Origin: Neocallimastix lanati (nom. inval.)
Lineage: Eukaryota > Neocallimastigomycota > Neocallimastigomycetes > Neocallimastigales > Neocallimastigaceae
Direction: 5' to 3'
Length of the DNA stretch: 20,000 nt
Assembly (NCBI GenBank): GCA_016946835.1
Contig: JACVTC010000005.1
Coordinates: 582,501 to 602,500, forward strand
Made by a program: the position numbers and the translations under genes. Of the stretch, positions 1 through 8,332 are shown in pieces. Within the stretch, counting starts at the first letter, position 1; each line of letters opens with the position of its first letter. The notes beneath the pieces are model-generated. The model did not search any database. It saw only the letters and a program-made list of their open reading frames with translations, and had not been told where the DNA came from.

Positions 1-15
1 ATATTTATATTCTAC

Positions 16-59
16 TATTTATTTTATTTTATTTTATTTTATTTTATTTTATTTTATTT
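16..59. repeat. (TTTTA)n microsatellite
   Basis: About eight near-perfect TTTTA pentamers lie at the left edge of the window, just before the T40 run. They are simple-sequence DNA with no coding potential. Confidence 0.9.
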
Positions 60-62
60 CTT

Positions 63-63
<1 letters not shown>

Positions 64-103
<40 letters not shown>
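64..103. repeat. Poly(T) run, 40 nt
   Basis: An uninterrupted run of 40 T lies directly upstream of LINE copy A. It has the same length as the A40 tail at the other end of that copy. It could be the tail of a minus-strand insertion, the T-rich target into which copy A inserted, or slippage-expanded sequence; the sequence alone does not decide. Confidence 0.9.
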
Positions 104-105
<2 letters not shown>

Positions 106-112
106 TTAATAA

Positions 113-1489
113 TTTCTTTTCATTAAAATATATGAAGATCCATCTTTCTTTATTGGTAGTAAAAAATTACCTAAAACTGACAACTATACTTATCTTGGTA
201 TTCCTTTTGATGAATCTTTATCACTGAAACCTATACAATCCAAATTAAACAGTAATTTAAATGTCAAATTAAATTTGTACTTTCGATTTCTTATTAATAA
301 ATCTGTTCCTCTCCCATTGAAGAAATATGTTTTAATTTCGTTTATTCTTAGTCTTGTTATATATTATGCTCCTCTCTTTGGTTCAAATAAGAGCAGATGT
401 TCTAAAGCTCAAAAAATTATTAATAGAGGACTTTATTGGAGTTATGGATTTAAATCTCGCAATTCTTCTGTAAGTCTCTATAATATTACTCGTGAATTGA
501 GAATACCTCCTCTTTCAGCTATCTGTGCAATATCTCAATTACGATGCTTTAGAAAATGGAAAAATTCATCATGTATTATTAATCATCTCACTAATAATAT
601 TCCTACTATGTCACATTACTCATGGACTAAAGAATTAAGGACTTTGGATAAGAAATTAATTGGTAAAAAAACAAATGAAATAAAAAAGTTTTATTGGGAA
701 AGGGATGTCTTCAAACCCTCAAAAACTAAAAAAGCAATTATTTACAAGGAGAATGATTTTGGATTTATTTCAGAAATCAGAAACTTAACATTTCAATATC
801 CTTAGTATCAGTTGGGATTCTATTGGATTTCTCAAATTAGGTGTGGTTTTAAATTTGACATTAGTATTTCCATTAAAAGAAAAATCATCTCAGAAGATTG
901 CCCTAAATGTTGCCCTTGTTGTGGTGTTAGTGTACCTAGCTTTTCTCACTGGATCTTTGCCTGTAAAGAATTGGAATATTACAGAAATAAATCTTTACCT
1001 TTTCTAGATGATCTCTTTTTGAAGTTTGCAATGATAATTGAACAAAAATCCTTGGATGTTTCTTTAGATTCAGAAAAGGATTACGATAATAATATTTATT
1101 ATTATATATTGAGTGCACTTCTTGGTGGGCGTTCAATATATTCAAAAATTAAAGTTAATGATGGGGAACAAAGACAATTAGTTGACGATATTTTTAAACA
1201 AAGTTCAACTTCGTCAACTGTTCCTTTTTTTGTGGGGATTGCGGAGTTTCTAACAAACGTAATACCATTAATTTGTCGATCTTTTAGTTTGATGATGAAA
1301 TGGTATTCCGTTGAATCTACCGTTACCAAGAGCGTCGACGTCGAAATGATAAGGCATGGATTTTCACCTCCAGATACAGATTCGATTGATAACACTAATA
1401 CTGAAATTATTACTCGCAATAATGGACGTGGTGTTATTATCGAGGAATGGGAAAAGTTAGAGGCTATTGCTTCTAATACACTTTTATAA
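113..1489 (+). pseudogene. LINE reverse transcriptase C-terminal region (copy A), one internal stop
   Basis: The frame is open from 113 to the TAA at 1487-1489, interrupted only by a TAG at 803-805; the parts before and after it are in the same frame. Early residues (YLGIPFDESLSL, then APLFGSN) align with copy B. The downstream part has a conserved GFYW followed by a zinc knuckle (CP..CPCC........HW...C, 899-964) and an LLGGRSI motif near 1120. The knuckle resembles the zinc-binding motif found after the RT in many LINE ORF2 proteins. The palm motifs are missing because the copy is 5'-truncated. Copy C has YPQFNLGF where this copy has YP-stop-YQLGF, so the TAG probably derives from a CAG Gln codon by one C-to-T change. 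The fragment cannot encode an active transposase-type enzyme; readthrough is possible but unsupported. Confidence 0.85.
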
Positions 1490-1575
1490 TTTTATAATAT
1501 ATAATATTTTATTTCATGTATTTTATTTGTTATTTTTTCATTTAATTCATGTAATTTTATTATTATTATAAATTA

Positions 1576-1581
1576 AATAAA
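1576..1581 (+). promoter_or_regulatory. AATAAA polyadenylation signal of LINE copy A
   Basis: A canonical AATAAA lies 16 nt before the start of the A40 tail and about 87 nt after the ORF stop. This is the spacing expected if the tail is a copied mRNA poly(A) tail. Confidence 0.75.
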
Positions 1582-1594
1582 GTTATTCTCTAAG

Positions 1595-1597
<3 letters not shown>

Positions 1598-1637
<40 letters not shown>
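1598..1637 (+). repeat. Poly(A) tail of LINE copy A (A40)
   Basis: Forty uninterrupted A follow the AATAAA of copy A. The next base, 1638, is already reverse-transcriptase coding sequence of copy B, so there is no spacer between the two elements. Confidence 0.85.
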
Positions 1638-1640
<3 letters not shown>

Positions 1641-3271
1641 CCAATTCTTTTCAATCTATTTATTAATGACATTTTTAATGATTATTCAGAACTTGGAATT
1701 CCTTTAGGCGAATCTAGATGTTGTGGTGGACTCTTTGCAGGTGATATTGTTCTATGCGCACCATCAAGAACTAAGTTAAAAAAAATGCTTAAGAAGGTAA
1801 ATGAATGGGCTAAATTTAATATGATGAATTTTGGAATTAACAAGTGTGCAACGATGGTGATTCGATCAGACACACCTCTTTTTTAAAATAAAAGAGATCC
1901 TACTTTTTATCTTGCTGATCAACCAATCCCAATAACTAAATGTTATACCTATTTAGGTATACCATTTGATAAAAGCTTATCGTTGAACCCTATTATTAAA
2001 TTACTTAACTCTAAAGTTACTAAAGCTCTCTTTTCTGTTAGTAAATTTCTTTCAAATTCCAAAATTCCTATTCCATTTAAGAAGATTATAATAAACTCCT
2101 ATGTACTTAGTAAAGTCTCTTACTTTGCACCTTTATTTGGTTCAAATAAAGCGAGAACAAATAATACTCAGAAAAATTAATTAATTAAGGATTAAGATGG
2201 GTTGCAGGTTTACAAAAAGCCAAATCTTTTATTAATGTATATTCTATTTCAAAAGATTTAAATATTCCTTCCGTTGTCAGCTAAGTGTGCTTTGTCTCAA
2301 GTCAAATGCTTTGATAAATGGGAAGATTCAAATTGTATTATTTCCTATTTAGTTAATAATATTCCAAAATCTAGAAAATATACATGGACAAAAGAAAGTA
2401 GAACTCTTAAACGTAAACTAGAGAAAAGAGGTAATAACGATAATAAAATCAAGGATTTTTATTGGAAAAGAGATATGAAAATCAATTCAATTAAAGCTGA
2501 GTTTTATGACAAAAACAAATTCGAAGAAACATCAAAATTTATAAAACTTTGTTATGAATATCCTGATCTTTCATATGGTTTCTATTGGCTATTGAGAGCA
2601 CGAAGCGGATATAGATTAGATGCTAGAATTGCTAAAGCTGCAAAAATAATAGATCAAATGTGTCCTAATTTTTGTCCCTGTTGTAAAAGTAATAAACAAT
2701 GGATAAGTCATTGGTTAATTGATTGTCCTTTTTTCAATCATATTCATAGTAAAGTTAATGATAAAAATTTATTTTTATATAATTCTTTTTACCGTGGCAA
2801 CCTAGCAAATGATATAGTTAATAGTAATAATGATAATAGCAACAGTAATAATAGTATTAGTAATTATAGTAATAGTAATAACAGTTATAGTAATATTAGT
2901 AATAGTATTATTAGTAATGTTAGTAATAGTATTGAAAATAATGTGTATGTTGATTCTAGTGTGTGTGAAAAAGTGTTTAATTTCCTTCTTGGAGGTCGAA
3001 GTATTAATAACATAATAACAGTACAAGGGAATGGAAGGATCTATTTAAGTGCCAGATGAAATCAGGTGCTTATTCTGATACTCCGTTCTTAGTAGTTACT
3101 GCGGCACTTCTTCAATCGATTATACCTATTGCTATTGGCCAGCAATGGTCTTTGTTCAATAGGTTCAAATCGAATCGTACTACTACTACCAAGAGCGTCA
3201 ATGCTGAAGAAACAGTAAGACAGGCCAGCAGGGCTAGCACAACTAATGAAGATCATAATTTTGTATCTTAA
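1638..3271 (+). pseudogene. LINE reverse transcriptase (copy B), dead active site and frameshifts
   Basis: The segment opens with SPILFNLFIND, the RT motif before the catalytic box. The catalytic motif, FADD or YADD in this family, reads FAGD (1734-1745): the first of the two catalytic Asp residues is Gly (GGT). Next come YLGIPFDKSLSL, APLFGSN, GFYW, the zinc knuckle CP..CPCC......SHW...C (2661-2726) and LLGGRSI (about 2985-3005). Lesions seen are a TAA at 1884-1886, a pair of compensating frameshifts between about 2165 and 2280, and a frameshift near 3035 that moves the last 80 codons to another frame (end TAA 3269-3271). An Asn/Ser-rich expansion at 2817-2945 is absent from copy A. The palm N-terminus and endonuclease are missing. 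Identification as a LINE RT is firm; clade placement would need a tree. Confidence 0.88.
2817..2945 (+). repeat. In-frame (AAT AGT)n low-complexity insert in copy B
   Basis: An imperfect AAT/AGT trinucleotide array inside the RT C-terminal domain encodes a run of Asn and Ser (with a few Ile and Tyr). Copy A has only a short acidic stretch at this position. The array keeps the frame, so it probably expanded while the ORF was still under some constraint or by chance in multiples of three. Confidence 0.8.
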
Positions 3272-3469
3272 AATTATGATTAACATTGTGAAGTAAAAAT
3301 TAATTATTATACTTCAGTATAATAATGCCCTTGTGAAGTCTTACAGATATTAATTAAATGAAAATAGAATATATTATACCATTATTTTATTTTATTTTGT
3401 GTTTTATTTTTTGTTTATTTTTTTATCTTTTTTTTCTTTTATTACATGTATTTTATCATATATTTAATT

Positions 3470-3475
3470 AATAAA
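3470..3475 (+). promoter_or_regulatory. AATAAA polyadenylation signal of LINE copy B
   Basis: A canonical AATAAA lies 23 nt before the A19 tail at 3499-3517, the same arrangement as in copy A. Confidence 0.7.
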
Positions 3476-3498
3476 GATGAAACAAGTTTGCTGCCATT

Positions 3499-3517
3499 AA
3501 AAAAAAAAAAAAAAAAA
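3499..3517 (+). repeat. Poly(A) tail of LINE copy B (A19)
   Basis: Nineteen A follow the copy B 3' UTR. Sequence downstream is again RT-derived (copy C), giving a second tail-to-element junction without a clear spacer. Confidence 0.75.
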
Positions 3518-3996
3518 GGTAATAAAGGTCAAAATTACGATGGTAACAAGTTCTCAAATAATAAAGTTTTAATAATGCTTAGCTTAGAATATCCTCAATT
3601 CAACTTAGGGTTTTCGTGGATTATACGTTTACGCTGTTTCCGATTGATGGCATTATTTTCCTGGTCCATGGAGCGTTGACGGAAAAAGGATTAACCTACA
3701 TCAGGTGTACTAATTACAGTTTTTTTGTGATTCTGATGATAATCAATGGTTATCATTTCTAAAGTAGCTTCTAGTACAAAGATTGTGAATTGGAATACTG
3801 GAAGACTATATTAGTTTCATTTTTATCCTTTGTAATTAATAGTTCTATTTGGAAAAGATATTTCACCGGGGGTTCTCGCGGTTACGGAACATCTATTGAC
3901 AACATAAGTTTGATTTTTATCTGTGGTATACACTCATGGATCAATGCTAAAATGAATAAATATATTCATTCTAGATGCAAAAAAAAAATTCAATAA
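3518..3996 (+). pseudogene. LINE RT C-terminal fragment (copy C), heavily decayed
   Basis: Short reading frames match successive parts of the copy A/B C-terminus. YPQFNLGFSWIIRLRC at about 3590-3637 corresponds to the GFYW region, DDNQWLS at about 3737-3757 to the sequence after the zinc knuckle, and CELEYWK at about 3785-3805 to copy A CKELEYYRN. A Gly-rich stretch near 3868-3890 may be the remains of LLGGRSI. Frames change at least twice, a TGA stands at 3677-3679, and the cysteines of the knuckle are mostly lost. No AATAAA plus poly(A) tail could be found for this copy, so its 3' end is uncertain. Confidence 0.6.
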
Positions 3997-4009
3997 TATC
4001 CTGTCAGTG

Positions 4010-5721
4010 AAAAAAATTACTAAATTCAATTATAATTTCTTCAGGATAAAAGTATACACTCCAAATTTCAACCACGGAAAATTTGAAAAAGTATTTGAAA
4101 AAAAGCATTATCAGGAGTTAAAATTTCATATCGTAGATGTTCCAAATGGAATCATAAGGTTTCTATTTCAATAATTTAAAACAAAATTTAATATCTAATA
4201 ACACATCCAATAATACAAACTCAGTAAATCTCAACTCAACTAATTTAGTAAATGTTATAAATGGCAATCATGAACTCAATGCTCCCAATATTCCTAAATC
4301 TTATTTCTCAAAATCCAATTTCATATTCTAACACTGGAAAGTTTTCTTTTTTGTCTTAGTTGGAATCCCAACAGATGAAATTTTGTGAAAAGAGATAGTA
4401 TTGAGTACTTCATCACAATTTTTAAACCATTATTCCTATGTTTTCAGGAAGCAGGTAATGGTACTAATGAGGCTAGAAATCCATGTAAAGTAACACTCCC
4501 CAACTATAAATATTCCCTGAAAATAATGGATCCTACTACTCCAGATAACATATAATCTCTGGAATTACTCTAAACGTTCGGTAGGTAATGTCTATATTCC
4601 CCACTAAGAAGCACTTATTTTATAAGTCCGATAGGCATTCTCTGAAGTTTTTATATGACTTCAGAATCACACTTATCATCCATCTATTCTTTCTTGGAGA
4701 CTTTAACATGAGCACCTCGGATTTACAAGATAAATTATCCAATAGTAACCTTGATAACTGGTATATTCTTCCCAATTAATGGTTCACCTATTTCATGAAC
4801 TAGAGGTAGATAGTCATCAGATATTGATCATGCGTTAGTCAACTTAAGTATGCTGGATAAAATATCAAGTGTTTATTTTGTTGACTATCCTTCTGTATCT
4901 GATCATAAACCTCTCGTAGTTTGTTGCAAGAAAACTACTACAAATGAATCATTTTTGTTACCAAAAAAAAAATTTTTTTTTAGATGAGATAGGTATAAAT
5001 ATCTTGAACTTAAGAATGAAATTTGTCATTACAATAAATTTGAGGTTCTTAGTAAAGAATTAGGAAATGAAGAACTTTCAAAAGATTGTGTAATTGAAAA
5101 GTTTATTAACACTAATAATTCCATTGCTAAGGATTTATCGATTACATCTTTTTTTCAACAGAAATCAGAAAAGCGATGTTTAGAATGTCACGAAAAATTT
5201 ATTGTCTTCAAAAGGTAAAGCATATTAAATACAAACAAATTAAGCGTTTTGTTTCTGTAAATGATTCCAATGAATTTGCTAAAATAGTTGACTCGTATAA
5301 TAGATTATGTGAATCAATTCGTAAAAAAATGTAACGAATTTAGGAAAAAAAATAATTTATACTGGATTAAAATTAGATGTTCGTTAGCTCTTAAAGATGA
5401 TAGTAGGAAAGCATGGAAATGGGTAAAAAAAAAAAAAAGAATGCAAAAATAAAATAATCAATCTTTTATGGTTTCTCGTCCTATTAAAAACAATAACAAT
5501 GAACTTGTTTCTTGTACAGATGAAAAATGAAAAGTTTAGCATTCTCATTATAAATTCCTTAGGTTGGATTTCTTCAAGTCAGAATCATTCTAAAGATTTC
5601 TGGAAAGATTCTGATGCACTTTAAGGAATTTAAGAAATCCACCGAAACAAGTATGGAAATTTAACCAAGATATTAGTGATGAAGAACTTAGCGAGGCAAT
5701 CTCATCAATCCAATTTAGGAC
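4010..5721 (+). pseudogene. LINE APE-type endonuclease plus linker fragment
   Basis: This is the 5' half of a LINE ORF2. The upstream part (4010-4350) is an Asn-rich, frame-disrupted leader. The endonuclease/exonuclease/phosphatase domain then shows SWNPN (4361 on), FQEAGNG with the catalytic Glu at 4448-4450, GDFNM (4696-4710), SSDIDHALV (4814-4840) and the terminal VSDHKPL (4895-4915). These are the metal- and phosphate-binding signatures of APE-like LINE endonucleases that nick the target DNA. The basic, Trp-containing linker (KAWKWVKK, about 5406-5430) and ISDEELSEAISSIQ (to about 5718) are typical of the stretch just before the RT. Lesions include TGA at 4376, 4796 and 4985, TAG at 4811, and frameshifts before 4588, near 4775 and near 5330. 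The RT that should follow is absent: the fragment ends at a poly-pyrimidine tract. Confidence 0.85.
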
Positions 5722-5759
5722 TTTTTTTTTCTTTCTTTTTTTTTTTTTTTTTTTTTTTT
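5722..5759. repeat. Poly-pyrimidine tract ending in T24
   Basis: T9, CTTTC, then 24 T. It abuts the point where the LINE linker stops short of the RT, so it marks a 3' truncation breakpoint or the edge of a later insertion. Confidence 0.85.
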
Positions 5760-6698
5760 AATAGTTTTTACTTTATTTTTTCAATAATGACATTAAAAAA
5801 TAAATCAATAAATAATTATTATAGAAAAATTAATTCTTACAATACATTAAAAATTTCGAGTTCACTTAATTATTTTGGTAGAGTAGTTAAGTTTATTGCC
5901 TGAAAAAGTCGCTATATATATAGAGTTGAAGTTTTAAAAAGTTAAATTTATTATGATGTATTATGATGCATAAATAACTTATTTTAATAGTTTATTTTCT
6001 TCTCCTTCATTTATTAATATTATCTTAAATACTAAAAAAAAAAAAAAAAAATTAAATTTGTAATAAATTACTTACAATTAAGAATTTTTAAGCCTAAAGA
6101 TAGAATCAACCATTTATAGATTTAGCTAAGTTTAGAGTAAGGTGGTAGATAACCAATAGTATAATGAAAACATTAAGTTTATATATTGATTAAATATGTT
6201 AACTTTTTCTCTCAAAAGATGTTTGTTTAATAAACTTAAAAGCTATTAAAATATTATTGGTAAAAGACTTTTTTTTTTATTGAAAAATTAAAAACAAATA
6301 TCTGAATTAACTCATTTACATATTAATTTTTGTCACAATAATTTTCTTACCATTTGCCTTATTTTTTGTAGAAACACTTATGAGTGAATATAACACTAAG
6401 AAAACAGGTTTTCTCTCTATAGTGAAATTAAGCAACCAGATTGTAAACTTTTACTGTAAACTTTACCTTTATGTATATTAATCAGATATTAATTCGTTAC
6501 TATGTAGGGAAGAAAAATAAATTTACAAAATCTGATTTAAATAAATTATTAAGTAAAGGATCATTAACTTATTCTTCCCATAGCCATTCAACATATTATA
6601 ATATTCATCAATAACTGTCAAAATGGTATGGTTTTTATATCAAACTATGCAAAAAACAATATGCAAATAAACTTTAAAAACCCGTTTATTTTTTATTA
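5760..6698. other. AT-rich non-coding stretch
   Basis: No reading frame with protein-like composition was found on either strand. The stretch contains an A18 run (6034-6051) and scattered short T runs. Nothing here continues the LINE linker upstream of it. Confidence 0.6.
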
Positions 6699-6726
6699 TT
6701 TTTTTTTTTTTTTTTGAATTCTTTGG

Positions 6727-6832
6727 GTTACTACATACTGCTCACTCCCAACTAATCTCGACAAATTTACGCAGCTCCACTGCGTTTCGTGCTCAATTTT
6801 CTCGCTTGTTTCCGTGAGCAGTATTGCGTAAC
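6727..6832. repeat. GC-richer imperfect inverted repeat with inner hairpin
   Basis: The arms 6727-6745 and 6814-6832 are reverse complements at 16 of 19 positions, sharing ATACTGCTCAC / GTGAGCAGTAT and GTTAC / GTAAC. The loop holds a second perfect 6-bp hairpin, ACGCAG (6769-6774) and CTGCGT (6780-6785), with loop CTCCA. The block is visibly richer in G and C than everything within 2 kb and follows a T17 run (6699-6715). It could be a short non-autonomous transposon end, a structured RNA, or an exonic remnant; no family was recognised. Confidence 0.6.
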
Positions 6833-7303
6833 GGGTTCTTTGTGTGTTTCTGAGTTTAAAATCATAATAATTTTACATATATTTGATGATAAAAACCATA
6901 TCGTTGATATATATCTAAATTTGGAAGGCTTAATCAATAGATGTTATAGCATAGTTTTTGATAAAATAAATGATAAAAACCAGTATATTTTAATTAATAT
7001 TTTCAGGAATAATTAATTCAATGAACAAAACAGCTATGAAATACTATAAATGATAATGTTTTTGAAATATTAATATATGAACAACATAGGTGTTTGATGC
7101 TAAAACTATTCTAAAAACTATACCATTTTCATCAAAAAATAAAAATAAAAATAGAATAAAATAAAAATAAAAAATAAAATAAAAATAAAATAAAAAAATA
7201 AATAAAAAAAATAAATAAAAATAAATAAATAAAATATATATGCATAGTTTTAGCATAATCATAACATAAATATACATATATATATTAACAATATATGCTT
7301 ATA
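6833..7303. other. AT-rich non-coding stretch with an A-rich (AAATA)n block
   Basis: It contains an A-rich low-complexity block at 7134-7232 made of AAAATA/AAATA units. A short frame on the + strand (6789-7016) has no recognised domain and overlaps the inverted repeat. No gene is supported. Confidence 0.5.
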
Positions 7304-7304
7304 C

Positions 7305-7341
<37 letters not shown>

Positions 7342-7384
7342 TTATTGATATTATTATTATTATTATTAATATTATTATTATTAA

Positions 7385-7427
<43 letters not shown>

Positions 7428-7436
7428 ATTTTTAAT
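7304..7436. repeat. (TTA)n microsatellite
   Basis: A TTA array with a few interruptions (TTTTATTGATA, TTAATA). All frames give homopolymeric translations, so it is not coding. Confidence 0.9.
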
Positions 7437-7711
7437 ATTATTGTTCAAAAAACTATGTTGTTAATTAAATAAACATATGCATATATTGCTAATATTAATT
7501 ATAAAACCATATAGTTTATATAAATATAATAGCTATTTTTGTTCAAAATAATTATAAAAAGTTATATGATTTTTATTAAACAACTTAGCTATATTTATTA
7601 ATTGAATATATATCAAAACTGTATAGTTAATTGAACTTTCAAAACTATATCATATATATATAATCATTGCTGTTTTTTGATCATATTTGATATAACCTTC
7701 CAAATTATTAA
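7437..7711. other. AT-rich non-coding stretch with recurring AAAACTATA-like words
   Basis: Variants of AAAACTATA or its reverse complement recur at about 7447, 7504, 7613 and 7640, with further copies at about 7100-7126. No gene is seen. Confidence 0.4.
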
Positions 7712-8110
7712 AATAAACATACAAGTGATAATTTATTAAATTCTCAAAATTCACATCACCAAACTAGTTCTTTCAGTATCGAATCTTCCAATAGTAGAAG
7801 AGTAGCGAACTCATTTAATGAATCTTCCTCTGAATTAGATAATAATATTAAAGATCAAATTCCCATTATAAATAATGTAATAACCATTTTAAAATCATTT
7901 CATTTACATAATCTTCAAGCCAATAATGATAAACATTATCTTCAAATTTCGAATTTTAAACATTTTATTGCAGTTAACAATTGTTAAAAATAAAATTTAG
8001 TTAAAAAGTTAGATAGAAATCATTTTGAACTGAATTTTTATTCAAGTGATATAAATTTCATGATTAATTTATTAAAATACAAAATAATTATTATAGAAAT
8101 ATTAACATAA
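7712..8110 (+). pseudogene. Decayed Ser/Asn-rich reading frame, unidentified
   Basis: One frame is open from 7712 to a TAA at 7985-7987. It continues after a second TAA (7991-7993) in the same frame up to TAA 8108-8110. The translation is protein-like and not a simple repeat: an N-terminal Ser/Asn/Gln-rich half (QTSSFSIESSNSRRVANS) leads into a mixed region (ILKSFHLHNLQ, then KKLDRNHFELNFYSSD). Base composition is less AT-skewed at third positions than in flanking DNA. There is no ATG near the start; an AG at 7723-7724 could be a 3' splice site, in which case this would be an internal exon. No family was recognised. The two close TAA codons suggest decay or a missed mini-intron. Confidence 0.35.
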
Positions 8111-8258
8111 ACAATTAAAAATAGTAGTCAAAATTTCATTTTTTTCATTATAAATTTATTTATATTTTCTTTATATTTAAGATTATATACTTTGTTAAAG
8201 AAGAATATATATTTCAACTGTATATCACATAGTTATTAGTTATATATAAAAAGTTAAA

Positions 8259-8330
8259 TTTATTTATTTATTTATTTATTTTTTATTTATTTATTTAATA
8301 AATTTATTCTAATTCCTATTTATTTATTAG
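8259..8330. repeat. (TTTA)n microsatellite
   Basis: An imperfect TTTA tetranucleotide array sits directly 3' of the minus-strand acetyltransferase pseudogene, in its former 3' flank. Confidence 0.8.
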
Positions 8331-8332
8331 AT

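Larger units (their letters stand above)
104..1637 (+). mobile_element. Non-LTR (LINE) retrotransposon copy A, 5'-truncated
   Basis: This is the 3' portion of a LINE: the C-terminal part of the RT-bearing ORF, a short AT-rich 3' UTR, an AATAAA signal and a 40-nt poly(A) tail. The 5' truncation falls downstream of the catalytic RT core, since the first recognisable residues match the region just after the palm domain of copy B. The 5' truncation and the encoded tail are the standard products of target-primed reverse transcription. No target-site duplication could be identified because both edges are homopolymers. Confidence 0.85.
1638..3517 (+). mobile_element. Non-LTR (LINE) retrotransposon copy B, 5'-truncated
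   Basis: The element begins inside the RT palm (SPILFNLFIND), runs through the RT C-terminus, zinc knuckle and 3' UTR, and ends with AATAAA (3470-3475) and an A19 tail (3499-3517). It belongs to the same family as copy A, but protein and DNA are clearly diverged, so A and B are separate lineages rather than one duplicated segment. The 3' UTR is longer than that of A and contains a run of T-rich sequence (3380-3445). Confidence 0.85.

Noticed and set aside
936-1419. Minus-strand frames opposite LINE copy A
   Set aside because: Shadows of the RT frame; the plus strand carries the conserved zinc knuckle and motifs.
4370-4990. Reassignment of TGA to Trp to explain the in-frame TGAs
   Set aside because: TGG is used in the same fragment and in the phosphatase gene, frameshifts are also present, and the phosphatase reads with the standard code, so decay is the simpler explanation.
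6789-7016. Plus-strand 75-codon frame MLNFLACF...
   Set aside because: It starts inside the inverted-repeat hairpin and then runs into AT-rich sequence. The second half looks mildly protein-like, but no family, promoter or homologue is visible.
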